Origin: Planctomycetota bacterium
Lineage (GTDB): Bacteria; Planctomycetota; Phycisphaerae; UBA1845; PWPN01
Direction of reading: 5' to 3'
Length of the DNA: 55,162 nt
Assembly (NCBI GenBank): GCA_022711465.1
Contig: JAKLEZ010000032.1
Span: 1-55,162 of the forward strand
The notes under the pieces were generated by a model that saw only the letters and a program-made list of their open reading frames with translations, had not been told where the DNA came from and ran no database searches. The number at the start of each line of letters is the position of its first letter. The first letter of the stretch is position 1. A program made the position numbers and the translations under genes. Of this stretch, positions 9,540 through 18,224 are shown piece by piece.

Positions 9540-9735
9540 CCGGTATCGAAGCAAGCCATCGAAGTGGTCCTTGCCGCCGACAAGGAGAAGAACCGCGGTT
9601 GGCTTGCAGGCAATGACCTCCATGTCGGGACGCTTGAGGAGGTCGCGGGCTCGGTCACCGGAGAAACCCGCGTTGAAAACCGTGTGGTCGAGTTGGTCGC
9701 GCGAGTCGACAGAGGGTCGGCCGCAAACGCCGCTG
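9540..9735 (-). pseudogene. Remnant of an SGNH/GDSL-type esterase gene
   Basis: On the minus strand the translation contains NAGFSGDRARDLLKR followed after 12 residues by AVLLLVGGKDH. These resemble block II (the asparagine-glycine loop) and block III (VxxxxGxND) of SGNH hydrolases, with the block III asparagine changed to lysine. Nothing corresponding to block I (GDS) or block V (DxxH) is present, and no ribosome binding site fits. I read this as the decayed middle of an esterase or lipase gene. It lies in the 356-base gap between the subtilase and the PKD lipoprotein. Confidence 0.45.
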
Positions 9736-9863
9736 ACCCGTAACAACGACAGACGGTTCACCACCAAGTCCGATGGCGAACCGTCTGCCCGTCAGGTCTG
9801 TGACAGTACCCCCGGCGCGAACCCGCGGCCGGCGATCCTCTTCCGCCCGGCGGCGGCCTTTGC

Positions 9864-11192
9864 CTACTCCCAGAAGAATAGACGCTGTGGGAGTACAAGC
9901 TGAGTGGCGTTTCCGGCAATGGTGCGGTCGGGCGGCAAGGTCCCCGATCGGGTGGCGATGCTGTCGAAGACATACACCGCGCTGTTGGCCCCGCCGTCCA
10001 GGACGTACCCGTGACCGCCTGAGTCAACTGCTATGGCGGTGAGACTGGTCGCGATGGCCGTCTGAACCTGTATGGTCGCCGCCGGCGTAACCGCTCCGGT
10101 CAGAGTCGAGGCGCTGTTGAACATGAACACCTTGCCGCTGGAATCCGCGGCGAACAGGTGATCGCCCTGGTCCACGCACACGGCCTGAAGAGAACCTGCG
10201 GTGGCAAGATCCGTCGAGGTGATGAGACGGGTGGCCGCCACCGTGCCGTTGGCCGCGTGGGCGTTGGCGAATACCGCGACGCTGTTGTTGCCGTTGTTGG
10301 CAACGTAGAGATCTCCATTGCTGGCAAGGTAGATGCCCTGAGGGCCGGAGAGGTCCCCACTGGTGATGATCCGCGTCGGAGGCACGTTGCCGTTGAATGC
10401 GGCCTCGGAGACACCTGCGTACACCAGAATCGAAGGAACGCCGACGTCGGCCACGAGCAGCGTGTCGGAGGCCGCATGATAGGCCATCGACCTGGGCGAG
10501 ACGAGCGAAGTCGCCACTCCAGTGACCTCCAGCCTGGGGGCCAGGTTGCCGGTCGCCGACGCCGCATTGACGTAGCCCGTGATCGAGGGACTGTCATCGT
10601 CCGTTCCATCGATATTGCTGACCAGCAGCGTGCCATCCGAAATGGCCACCGCGGCCCAGGGCAGTACCAGCTTGGTGCTGGCCCCGGTGAGCACCGTATT
10701 GGGCACCGCGTTCCCGGACACCGTCCACGGGTAGGCGAATCCAACCACGTTGGGACCGGCCGCGCTGGTCACAAACAGCGTGGGCGTCACCGGTGACGTG
10801 CCACCACCTGCAACCACGAGCACCGTAACCAGGTCCGTGCTGGTTCCACCCTGACCGTCATTGACGACCAGCTGGAAGACCAGCGTCGCGTTGGAGGCGG
10901 GGGCGGTAAACGTCGGACTGGCCGTGGTGGCACCGGTCAGGGTGACAATTGTCCCAAGCACCTGGGTCCAGGCGTAGGTCAAGGCGTCACCGTCAGGGTC
11001 GGCACTGGCCGCCCCGGTCAAAGTCACGGCCGCACTGGGCAGAACATTCTGATCCGGCCCGGCGTTGGCGGTCGGCGAATTGTTCGTCGGCGGCGTATTC
11101 TGCGGGGGCACACAGCCGCATATCCCTGCCGCTAGGCCTACGATCAAAACTGCCCCAACCGCGAAAAAACCATACTGCACCCTGCATTTCAT
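9864..11192 (-). CDS. Lipoprotein with PKD domain and NHL-like beta-propeller
   Basis: The ATG at 11192 has AAGGAG seven bases upstream and gives 442 residues. The N-terminus is a short basic stretch, a hydrophobic core and GLAAGICGC, consistent with lipoprotein processing at one of the two cysteines. A PKD domain follows (about 35-130; NAGPDQNV, then DPDGDALTYAWTQ). The rest consists of repeated units such as GPQGIYLASNGDLYVANNGN, typical of NHL/YncE-type beta-propellers. It probably sits on the outer face of a membrane and mediates protein or glycan binding; no catalytic residues are evident. The C-terminus ends abruptly at LFFWE after the last blade, so the propeller may be closed by the N-terminal strand. 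Confidence 0.85.
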   Translation of the reverse strand: MKCRVQYGFFAVGAVLIVGLAAGICGCVPPQNTPPTNNSPTANAGPDQNVLPSAAVTLTGAASADPDGDALTYAWTQVLGTIVTLTGATTASPTFTAPASNATLVFQLVVNDGQGGTSTDLVTVLVVAGGGTSPVTPTLFVTSAAGPNVVGFAYPWTVSGNAVPNTVLTGASTKLVLPWAAVAISDGTLLVSNIDGTDDDSPSITGYVNAASATGNLAPRLEVTGVATSLVSPRSMAYHAASDTLLVADVGVPSILVYAGVSEAAFNGNVPPTRIITSGDLSGPQGIYLASNGDLYVANNGNNSVAVFANAHAANGTVAATRLITSTDLATAGSLQAVCVDQGDHLFAADSSGKVFMFNSASTLTGAVTPAATIQVQTAIATSLTAIAVDSGGHGYVLDGGANSAVYVFDSIATRSGTLPPDRTIAGNATQLVLPQRLFFWE

Positions 11193-11306
11193 CGGTGGAC
11201 TCCTTAGCCAATGAGCAAGCACTCCCTCTCCCATCAACCGCAACGAACGGGGGGAAAGGAACAGAGCATCGGCGCGCCGACCGAAAGCCCAGACTATTCT
11301 ATCGGC

Positions 11307-12335
11307 CTATTTGCCCTTTGTGTAAAAGGCGACCATCTCCTTGCATGTTTTCGGCTTGATTTTTCCCGCCTGACCCGCCTGCCCGAAGGCGACCATGCGG
11401 TCGATGCATACCTGCTTCATCGCGTCCCGGGCCGGTCCCAGGTAGTGCCGTGGGTCGAACTCCCCCTTCTTGGTCGCAAAAACCTTGCGGATGGCTCCGG
11501 TCATCGCCAGACGGTTATCCGTGTCGACATTGATCTTGCGAACCCCATGCTTGATGCCCCGCTGAATCTCCTCCACCGGCACCCCATAGGTCTCCTTCAT
11601 CTCCCCGCCATACTCGCGAATGATCTGCAGCAGTTCCTGCGGCACGCTCGACGAACCGTGCATGACCAGATGGGTATTGGGCAGCTTCTTGTGGATCCTC
11701 TCGATGACCGTCATCACCAAAACGTCGCCAGTCGGTTTACGCGTGAACTTGTACGCCCCGTGACTGGTGCCAATGGCCACCGCCAGAGCGTCAACACCGG
11801 TCTTGGCCACGAACTCCGCGGCCTGATCTGGGTCAGTCAGGTGCTTGAGAGCCTCAGCACCGGTCATGCCGGCACCGTGGCCGTCCTCGATACCCCCCAG
11901 GCAGCCGAGCTCGCCTTCCACGGTCACACCCTTGGCATGAGCCATGTCCACCACTTTCTTCGTCACCTCCACGTTGTATTCGAAGGTGGAAGGGGTCTTG
12001 CCGTCGACCGACAGCGATCCATCCATCATGACCGAGGTGAAACCCTGCTCAATCGCACTCTGGCAGGTTTCCGGCGAGTTTCCATGGTCCTGGTGCATCG
12101 CAATCGGAAGCTGCGGATGCAATTCCGCGGCCGCCAGCATGAGGTGCCGGAGATACGCGTCGTTGGTGTAACTCCGGGCTCCCCGCGAAGCCTGCACGAT
12201 CACCGGCGAGTTCGTCTCCTGGGCCGCAGCCATGATCGCCTGAATCTGCTCCATGTTGTTCACGTTGAACGCGGCCACCCCGTAGTTGTTCTCGGCCGCA
12301 TGATCCAGCAGGACTCGCATCGGTACCAGTGCCAT
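11307..12335 (-). CDS. fba: Class II fructose-1,6-bisphosphate aldolase
   Basis: 342 residues from the ATG at 12335, which has AAGGAG nine bases upstream. The open frame extends further 5' but without family similarity. The class II signature is clear: NVNNMEQ near residue 24; AMHQDHG at 79-85 with the catalytic Asp83 and zinc ligand His84; VEGELG with the second metal-binding acidic residue; HGSSSVP with another zinc-ligand histidine; and NVDTDNR for phosphate and sodium binding. The length and the GGIEDG segment fit the CbbA/FbaA subtype. It interconverts fructose-1,6-bisphosphate with dihydroxyacetone phosphate and glyceraldehyde-3-phosphate in cytosolic glycolysis or gluconeogenesis. No glycolytic neighbours are present. 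Confidence 0.97.
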   Translation of the reverse strand: MALVPMRVLLDHAAENNYGVAAFNVNNMEQIQAIMAAAQETNSPVIVQASRGARSYTNDAYLRHLMLAAAELHPQLPIAMHQDHGNSPETCQSAIEQGFTSVMMDGSLSVDGKTPSTFEYNVEVTKKVVDMAHAKGVTVEGELGCLGGIEDGHGAGMTGAEALKHLTDPDQAAEFVAKTGVDALAVAIGTSHGAYKFTRKPTGDVLVMTVIERIHKKLPNTHLVMHGSSSVPQELLQIIREYGGEMKETYGVPVEEIQRGIKHGVRKINVDTDNRLAMTGAIRKVFATKKGEFDPRHYLGPARDAMKQVCIDRMVAFGQAGQAGKIKPKTCKEMVAFYTKGK

Positions 12336-12684
12336 TGAGTCGGTCTCCTTCAAGGTTTTCGAACAGTCTGTCGCCGACCAGCCCGTCCCAGGCTGGCCGA
12401 ACCAAACCAAGTAGTGTACCGAAGTCGGCTCGAGAATGCACATCCGCGGCCGGATCCTTGACCCCTTGCACACCTGTACTCCCCTTGGCGGCGGATGGCC
12501 TGTTCGCAACCGCTGTTCTGGCAATATGTTACACAGACTGAGGCTGGCGACGGGGCCACCTCCAGCCTCTGGCTCAGCCGCACCAACCACCCACATCCGA
12601 CCCCGGCCTCGCTTCTCACCATAGGGCCCACCCCCGCGAAGACCCTGGCCTCGCCTCGACCGCAGAATCATCGCCCCCGGGGGG
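12336..12684. other. Upstream region of fba, no gene recognised
   Basis: About 350 bases between the aldolase start and the tRNA-Gly promoter. It should contain the aldolase promoter; TACACT-like bases occur near 12417 on the minus strand but without a good -35 match. No supported coding frame or structured RNA was recognised. Confidence 0.4.
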
Positions 12685-12712
12685 TTGAATCCTACGCCCC
12701 GTCGGGTATAGT
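12685..12712 (+). promoter_or_regulatory. Promoter of the tRNA-Gly gene
   Basis: TTGAAT at 12685-12690 and TATAGT at 12707-12712 are separated by 16 bases. The expected transcription start is near 12719, about 15 bases before the mature tRNA 5' end. Position and near-consensus boxes support the call. Confidence 0.65.
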
Positions 12713-12733
12713 TCCATGGAAGAGCTTACGCGT

Positions 12734-12805
12734 GCGGGTGTAGCTCAGTGGTAGAGCGTCACGTTGCCAACGTGAATGTCGTGGGTTCAAGTCCCATCAC
12801 CCGCT
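12734..12805 (+). tRNA. tRNA-Gly (anticodon GCC)
   Basis: A complete cloverleaf. The acceptor arm GCGGGTG (12734-12740) pairs with CACCCGC (12798-12804), the D arm is GCTC/GAGC, and the anticodon stem TCACG/CGTGA encloses TTGCCAA. The anticodon GCC is at 12766-12768 and reads GGC/GGU glycine codons. The T arm GTGGG-TTCAAGT-CCCAT is canonical. The discriminator is T, and CCA is not encoded, so it must be added enzymatically. Confidence 0.97.
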
Positions 12806-13158
12806 TTGAAGAATCGCGACGAATTGCGTTGTATCCCCCTGAATTATCAGCCACTTGCGACAATGCGGTAGAGGCGTCCCCAGAAGCGTCGTTACTGCAC
12901 TCCGTAGACCCGTTTTGGCCAGAAATGCACCCAGAGCGGTGCATGTAGCCGAGAGGTCCATCGCTTGCCACATCCTCGCCACTTGCCCGCGGAGTCGGCA
13001 GCCGATGAGTTCCAGTAACTCCGACGACGTGCGCAGCTTTCTCACTTCGCAGTTCTCAATTCTCAGTTCCCCAGCGTTGCGGTATGCAACGCCCGCGTTA
13101 ACATCTCCCTATCGGCTGATCGCGCTCCATCGACAGGCACAGAAAGAGGCGAATCCCT
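12806..13158. other. Region between tRNA-Gly and the PHP-domain gene
   Basis: About 353 bases. I looked for an integrase fragment or duplicated tRNA 3' end next to the tRNA and found neither. Open frames on the minus strand (for example 12797-13045) have no recognisable domain and no good ribosome binding site. Nothing is assigned. Confidence 0.35.
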
Positions 13159-14082
13159 ATGAGCAATAAGCACCCACAATCGCGTCGCACCTTTCTCAAC
13201 GGCGCGCTGGGCCTGGGCACGGCCTCTTTTCTCGCGGGTCGCCTCTCCGCCGCACCCAGCCAAATCGCCGCCGCCCGCGAACTCGCCTTTCCGCTCGTCG
13301 ATCTCCACGTTCACCTCGACAACAGCAGCATCCAGCAGGAGCTCCCGCTCTCGCGCGAGCGCGGCGTGAAATTCGGCATCGTCGAGCACGCCGGCACGCG
13401 CGAGAACAAATACCCCGTCGTGCTCAGCAACGACGACGAACTGCGTGCCCACATCAGGAAGCTCGAAGGCAAGGGCGTCTACAAGGGCGTGCAGACCGAG
13501 TGGACCGACTGGCCGCAGTGCTTCTCTCGCGACGTGCTTGCCCAGCTCGATTACGTGCTCACCGACGCCATGACCTTCCCCGGCAAGGACGGCCGTCGCG
13601 TCAAACTCTGGGAGGCCGACGTCGAAGATCGCGTGGACATGGCCGACCGCGACACCTTCATGGACCGCTTCGTCGACTGGCACGTCCAGATCATCTCCAG
13701 GCAGCCCATCGATATCCTCGCCAACGTGTCCTGGTTGCCCGCGCCCCTCGCCGGCGACTACGACCAATACTGGACGAAAGCCCGCATCCGCAAGGTCGTC
13801 GATGCGGCCATCAAGCACCGCGTGGCCCTGGAGATCAGCTCCAGCTTCAAGCTGCCGACGCTACGCTTCCTCAGAATCGCCAAGGAGGCCGGCGTCAAGT
13901 TCACCTTCGGTTCCAACGGCCGTTATCCCAATATGGGCCTGCTTGAGTACAGCATTGCCACCGCCAAGGAGCTGGGCCTCAAGCCCGCCAACATGTTCAC
14001 CCCGGCGCCTGAGGGCCAAAAAGCGGTGCAAAGGCGGATGATCGATCCGGTAACCAGGCCCGCCGCCACACGGCCGCGGTAG
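13159..14082 (+). CDS. Tat-exported PHP-superfamily hydrolase-like protein
   Basis: 307 residues. The N-terminus has a twin-arginine signal, SRRTFLNGALGLG, followed by a hydrophobic stretch and alanine-rich cleavage region. The mature protein opens with the metal-binding motif VDLHVHLD (about residues 47-54), then IVEHAGT and a C-terminal FGSNGRYPN segment. This is the pattern of PHP (polymerase and histidinol phosphatase) or amidohydrolase-like TIM barrels that bind two or three metals. The substrate is unknown; planctomycete homologues often occur with exported sugar oxidoreductases. The ATG follows an AAAGAGG-type ribosome binding site. Transcription units on both sides are separate. Confidence 0.78.
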   Translation: MSNKHPQSRRTFLNGALGLGTASFLAGRLSAAPSQIAAARELAFPLVDLHVHLDNSSIQQELPLSRERGVKFGIVEHAGTRENKYPVVLSNDDELRAHIRKLEGKGVYKGVQTEWTDWPQCFSRDVLAQLDYVLTDAMTFPGKDGRRVKLWEADVEDRVDMADRDTFMDRFVDWHVQIISRQPIDILANVSWLPAPLAGDYDQYWTKARIRKVVDAAIKHRVALEISSSFKLPTLRFLRIAKEAGVKFTFGSNGRYPNMGLLEYSIATAKELGLKPANMFTPAPEGQKAVQRRMIDPVTRPAATRPR

Positions 14083-14118
14083 TCCGCCCTCCCCGTCAAT
14101 TCGCACTGAAGTTGCCCG

Positions 14119-14147
14119 TTGACTCGATCGGCCGGGCGCGATAAAAT
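14119..14147 (+). promoter_or_regulatory. Strong sigma70 promoter for the beta-helix gene pair
   Basis: TTGACT (14119-14124) and TAAAAT (14142-14147) are separated by exactly 17 bases. Transcription should begin near 14154. The first ribosome-binding-site-supported start is at 14415, giving an unusually long leader of about 260 bases. The 332-base gap has no convincing gene, and I recognise no known riboswitch class in the leader. Confidence 0.7.
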
Positions 14148-14414
14148 CAAAGTCACCATGGAGGGCGGCGCGTGGCTCGATCAGACCCGCCGCACTGCTG
14201 AGGCACACCACCATCGCTCGGGTGGGCTCACCCCGACAGACCATGTCAAAGGCCTCCAATCGGGGCGCATCGCCACGCGGACTGCCGAGGAACGCTCTGT
14301 CGGCGCGCGTATATCCGGTGGACATGTCTTCCCGTGGACGGCGGGCGTTCGGCCGGCACATGGCGGTCTCTCGAAGAGCAGGCATGCCCTGAGAACCGGC
14401 GGGAGGAACGAGTC

Positions 14415-15965
14415 ATGCGAAGATTTACAGGTGTACTCGGCGTACTGGCGGGGGCGGGTCTGTGGCCGACCGCGGCCATGGCGGCGGTGATCTGTGTGGA
14501 CGATGATGGACCGGCCGATTACAGCAGCATTCAGGCCGCGATTGACGCCGCGGTGTCCGGTAGCGATGAAATTGTCATTCGACGGGGAACCTACTTCGAA
14601 CACATTGATCTTCATGGCAAGGCCGTCACCGTTCGCAGCACCGACCCGCTCGATCCCGCCGTCGTGGAAAGCACCGTCATCGACGGCGGCGCTACGGGAA
14701 CGGTCGTCACGTGCAGAAGCGGCGAGGGGCCCGATACGGTCTTAAGCGGTTTGACCTCTGCAAACGGCCGGCACATCAACCTCGGCGGGGGGATGGCCAT
14801 CTCCGGCAGTCCGCGAGTGATCCACTGCCGGATCGTCCAGAACGCAGCATATGGCCGCGGCGCCGGCGTGACCGTCGCTTCATCCGGTGCATCGCCGTCC
14901 TTCGAGTATTGCACATTTGCCGGCAACGTGGCCAGTCTCTATGGTGGTGGACTATACGTCGAGGACGGCATGCCCACGCTGGTCAACTGTACGTTTGTCG
15001 GCAATACCGCGAAGCGGGGTGGTGGTATAGAGCTCTACGGAGGCACAGTCACGCTGATCAACTGCCAGTTCATTCAGAACTACGCCTCCAACTACGGAGG
15101 GGGCATTCATCTCTACAGCCGGTATCGATATTCCGCGGACCTGAAGAACTGCGTATTCGTCGGAAACCACGCCGGGCAATATGGAGGCGCCGCCGCATCG
15201 TGGGAGGCGCCCTACGAGACGCTCATTTGGGTGTACATGACCAACTGCACGTTCGCCGGCAATGGCGCCGGGACGGGCGGACGCAGCATTGCATTGGGTG
15301 CATTGGGTACCCAGGGTGTGCCCATTTACGAGCTGTTCAACTGCATCCTCTGGGAGGAGGACACGATTCGCGTCGAACACGGGAGCCTGGATACCTATGA
15401 CTCCGATGTGATGGGCCGCGCGAACCCCTATACCCGTGTCATCGACGCCGATCCGCTGTTCGTACGCAACCCCGCCCCGGGCCCCGACGGCCAGTGGGGC
15501 ACCTCCGACGACGACCACGGCGACCTGCGTCTTCAGCCCGGCTCGCCCTGCATCGACGCGGGCAACAACACGACGGACCCAAATGACCACGACGGCGACG
15601 GCGACACCAGCGAGTTGTTCCCCATCGACCTGGACGGCCATGTGCGACGGCTGGACGACCCCGCCACGCCCGACTGCCGATACGCGCCGGGCGCCTGCGG
15701 CACGGCCCCGATCGTCGATATGGGGGCTTACGAGTTCACACCGGCCATCCCGGGCGACTTCGACCACGACGGCGACGTGGACGGCCATGACCTTGATCTT
15801 CTCGTGGCGTGTACGTCAGGCCCGGCGATTCTGTTCGGCGCGGATTGCGATGCAATGGATCTCGATGGCGATGACGACGTCGATCAGTCCGACTTCGGTC
15901 TGTTCCAGCGGGGCTACAGCGGGTCGAGCAGACCAGCCGACCCGGACTGCACGGCGAGAAGATGA
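14415..15965 (+). CDS. Secreted right-handed beta-helix protein with dockerin-like C-terminal module (paralogue 1)
   Basis: 516 residues from the ATG at 14415 (GGGAGG eight bases upstream). A signal peptide ends at AMA-A near residue 18. The opening ICVDDDGPADYSSIQAAIDAA is the usual start of pectate-lyase/polymorphic-outer-membrane-protein-like beta-helices. Repeats such as CTFAGN and CTFVGNTAKRGGGIELYGG run through about residue 310. A DHGDLRLQPGSPCIDAGNN segment follows, common in planctomycete adhesin-like proteins. Residues 444-495 form a dockerin-like double calcium-loop module, GDFDHDGDVDGHD then DLDGDDDVDQSDFG. Probably extracellular glycan binding or lyase activity; no catalytic residues can be assigned. 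It lies 32 bases upstream of a paralogue. Confidence 0.85.
   Translation: MRRFTGVLGVLAGAGLWPTAAMAAVICVDDDGPADYSSIQAAIDAAVSGSDEIVIRRGTYFEHIDLHGKAVTVRSTDPLDPAVVESTVIDGGATGTVVTCRSGEGPDTVLSGLTSANGRHINLGGGMAISGSPRVIHCRIVQNAAYGRGAGVTVASSGASPSFEYCTFAGNVASLYGGGLYVEDGMPTLVNCTFVGNTAKRGGGIELYGGTVTLINCQFIQNYASNYGGGIHLYSRYRYSADLKNCVFVGNHAGQYGGAAASWEAPYETLIWVYMTNCTFAGNGAGTGGRSIALGALGTQGVPIYELFNCILWEEDTIRVEHGSLDTYDSDVMGRANPYTRVIDADPLFVRNPAPGPDGQWGTSDDDHGDLRLQPGSPCIDAGNNTTDPNDHDGDGDTSELFPIDLDGHVRRLDDPATPDCRYAPGACGTAPIVDMGAYEFTPAIPGDFDHDGDVDGHDLDLLVACTSGPAILFGADCDAMDLDGDDDVDQSDFGLFQRGYSGSSRPADPDCTARR
15746..15898 (+). repeat. Direct repeat, copy 1 (dockerin-like module)
   Basis: 153 bases that match 17374-17526 with a single difference (G at 15824, T at 17452). 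The repeat covers the whole dockerin-like coding module, whereas the beta-helix parts of the two genes have diverged clearly. It is spaced 1,628 bases from its partner. Confidence 0.95.
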
Positions 15966-15997
15966 TCGGCCCAGGGAACTGGCAGGAGGTACAAATC

Positions 15998-17587
15998 ATG
16001 CGGAAAGTCACATGGATTTCCGCGGTGGTCGTCGCGGCGCTGGCTCACGCCGTTGCTGTGGTGGAGGGCGCGGTGATCCACGTCGATGACGATGCGCCCG
16101 GCGATCCCGGGCCGGGTGATCCGCTTGTCAGCGACTCGGCGGAGGACGGCTCGGCCGAGCATCCGTTCGACGCGATCCAGGAGGGCATCAACGCCGCCGT
16201 CAGCTCAGATACGGTGCGGGTCACGGACGGAACGTACATCGGCACGGGCAACAAGGACCTCGACTTCGCAGGAAGGCTGATTGCGGTCAAATCGGCCAAC
16301 GGCGCGGCAACCTGCACCATCAACTGCGAGAGCCAGGGCCGCGCCTTCTGGTTTCACTCCGGCGAGACCGCTGCGGCCGTTGTGGACGGGTTCACGATCA
16401 CGGGCAGCCCCGGGCGTATTGCCGGCGCGGGGGCGGGTATCGCGATCTGGGACGGCGCGCCGACGGTAGCCAACTGCTCTTTCGTTGGGAACGTCGCACT
16501 GATCGGAGGCGGCGGAGCATGCATCTCCGCACCGGGCAGTCCAACGACGGTATTCGCGAATTGCAGGTTCATCGGGAACTCAGTGCGATCGGGGGGCTTC
16601 GGCGGAGGACTATACCTGGAAATGGGCTCGGTCGCCCTCGTGAACTGCGCGTTCCGCGAAAACTCGGCAGCCTGGGGCGGCGGCGTCTTCTTGGGCAGGG
16701 CGGCGACGCTGACCAATTGTGAATTCGTCCGGAACTCCGCCACGTACGGCGGAGGGCTCTATTTCGCGGAAAGTGCATCCTTGACGAATTGCACGTTCGT
16801 CGGGAACTCGGCGGGCCTCTATGGCGGCGGAGTCACATCGTGGGACATCTCGCAGGCTCCTTGCGATTTGTTCGCGTACAACTGCACCTTCGCGGGCAAC
16901 GCAGCCGTCGGGGGACGGAGCCTGGCCGCTAACACTGCCTATGCGGACTACTATGTGCATAACTCCATTCTCTGGGAGCTTGATACAACCTACTTCTCCA
17001 ATTGGGCAAGCTTCGACCCCTCCTACTGCAATGTGATGGGCCGCGGGCTCAGGTTCCCCAACATCGACGCCGATCCGTTGTTTGTGCGAGCCCCTTCCCC
17101 CGGCCCTGACGGCGTGTGGGGCACGGCCGACGACGATCACGGCGACCTGCGGCTTCAGCCCGGCTCGCCGTGTATCGACGCGGCCAGGAACACATACGTG
17201 CCGGCGGACACGTTCGACCTCGACGGCGACGGCGACACGAGCGAGCGAACGCCGTTCGACCTGGATGGTCATCCGCGCTTCCTGAACGACCCGGATACCG
17301 CCGACACGGGCGTGCCCTATCCGCCGAACTACCCGTACGTGGTGGACATGGGTGCATACGAGTTCATACCGGTCATCCCGGGCGACTTCGACCACGACGG
17401 CGACGTGGACGGCCATGACCTTGATCTTCTCGTGGCGTGTACGTCAGGCCCTGCGATTCTGTTCGGCGCGGATTGCGATGCAATGGATCTCGATGGCGAT
17501 GACGACGTCGATCAGTCCGACTTCGGCATCTTCCAGCGATGCTGGAGCGGGGCAAATCAACCGGCGGAGCCAAATGGTGCAAACTGA
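15998..17587 (+). CDS. Secreted right-handed beta-helix protein with dockerin-like C-terminal module (paralogue 2)
   Basis: 529 residues from the ATG at 15998, preceded by AGGAGGT seven bases upstream. It has a signal peptide (cleavage near VVEGA-V) and the same layout as the preceding gene: a VIHVDDDAPGDPG opening, beta-helix rungs with repeated CTFVGNSA/GGGVFLG/NCEFVRNSA motifs, a DHGDLRLQPGSPCIDA segment, and a dockerin-like module at residues 459-509. Thirty-two bases separate it from the upstream gene and no terminator lies between, so the two form an operon. The module is nearly identical to that of the neighbour in DNA sequence. The role is likely extracellular or surface-bound; the partner of the dockerin-like domain is unknown. 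Confidence 0.86.
   Translation: MRKVTWISAVVVAALAHAVAVVEGAVIHVDDDAPGDPGPGDPLVSDSAEDGSAEHPFDAIQEGINAAVSSDTVRVTDGTYIGTGNKDLDFAGRLIAVKSANGAATCTINCESQGRAFWFHSGETAAAVVDGFTITGSPGRIAGAGAGIAIWDGAPTVANCSFVGNVALIGGGGACISAPGSPTTVFANCRFIGNSVRSGGFGGGLYLEMGSVALVNCAFRENSAAWGGGVFLGRAATLTNCEFVRNSATYGGGLYFAESASLTNCTFVGNSAGLYGGGVTSWDISQAPCDLFAYNCTFAGNAAVGGRSLAANTAYADYYVHNSILWELDTTYFSNWASFDPSYCNVMGRGLRFPNIDADPLFVRAPSPGPDGVWGTADDDHGDLRLQPGSPCIDAARNTYVPADTFDLDGDGDTSERTPFDLDGHPRFLNDPDTADTGVPYPPNYPYVVDMGAYEFIPVIPGDFDHDGDVDGHDLDLLVACTSGPAILFGADCDAMDLDGDDDVDQSDFGIFQRCWSGANQPAEPNGAN
17374..17526 (+). repeat. Direct repeat, copy 2 (dockerin-like module)
   Basis: Second copy of the 153-base module repeat, one mismatch relative to 15746-15898. 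Sequence outside these bounds falls off quickly, for example GGTCTG against GGCATC just after the end. Confidence 0.95.
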
Positions 17588-17638
17588 GCACGCCTACACA
17601 ATGATGTCGCAATGGAATACTGAATTGACGCCGGTACC

Positions 17639-17797
17639 GTGTCGCTGAGCCGTTGGGTTGTGAGTCATCACCGTAGCATCGTGGACGTCGAGGGCAATCC
17701 GAAGATCCTCGATTTCAGACTTGCTCGCTTCCTCGCGCAGCCGGTGGACACCGTGGTGTCGGTCAGCCAGGACGTGATCGCGAGCGGTACAACCAGT
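17639..17797 (+). pseudogene. Remnant of a serine/threonine protein kinase gene
   Basis: The plus-strand translation contains HHR followed by DVEGNPKILDFRLARFL and then VVSVSQDVIASGT. This resembles the catalytic loop through activation segment of Hanks-type kinases (HRDLKPxN... DEEGxPKILDFGLA... GT). The catalytic Asp and Lys of HRDLKP are missing through a short deletion, and the DFG glycine is arginine. The sequence after 17797 no longer resembles a kinase. I interpret it as a decayed internal fragment within the 791-base gap after the beta-helix pair. Confidence 0.5.
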
Positions 17798-18060
17798 TCT
17801 ACTGGCGGGCTGATCGCACTGGGTGATGAGGCAGCCCCCACGGCGAAACCGGCCACACGCAAGGTAGGCGGCAGCCTCCGGCACATGCGGGAAGGAGACC
17901 TCGCTCCCGATCCAACACCCATAGAACGCTGGCTTACCTGCCAAACGGCAACATGAAACATCCTAACCAGAGAAGCAGGCTATAGCAGTACAAAACCAAG
18001 GCGGTGGTGGGTCCCGCCGAGATGAAAGAGACGGTCTCCCAGACGCAGTCTCGCGTGAAC

Positions 18061-18151
18061 CGAGATCTCTCCAATAAGCCCCACCCAGCTACGCCGCCGG
18101 GCGATCTTCTCGTGTGGTACCACTTTCCGCCCCGCTGCACCCACCCTGGTT
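18061..18151. repeat. Dispersed intergenic repeat, copy A
   Basis: About 90 bases imperfectly similar to 22501-22592. The core CCACCCAGCTACGCYGCCGG (18081-18100) is shared with one difference, each copy begins with CGAGAT 20 bases earlier, and similarity continues weakly to a CCCACCC block. Both copies have the same orientation, one on each side of the GH42-like gene. Copy B abuts a transposase remnant, so this may be a decayed IS end. Confidence 0.55.
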
Positions 18152-18224
18152 GTGAGTCACTTGGGAAGGGCAGGGGGGAATTCAAGATCTCGAACCGTTG
18201 TGATGATCGGCACGGTCATTGGAA

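Noticed and set aside
12734..13158. tRNA-Gly with adjacent gap as a possible phage or island attachment site
   Set aside because: No integrase, no repeated tRNA 3' end and no mobile gene in the next 353 bases.
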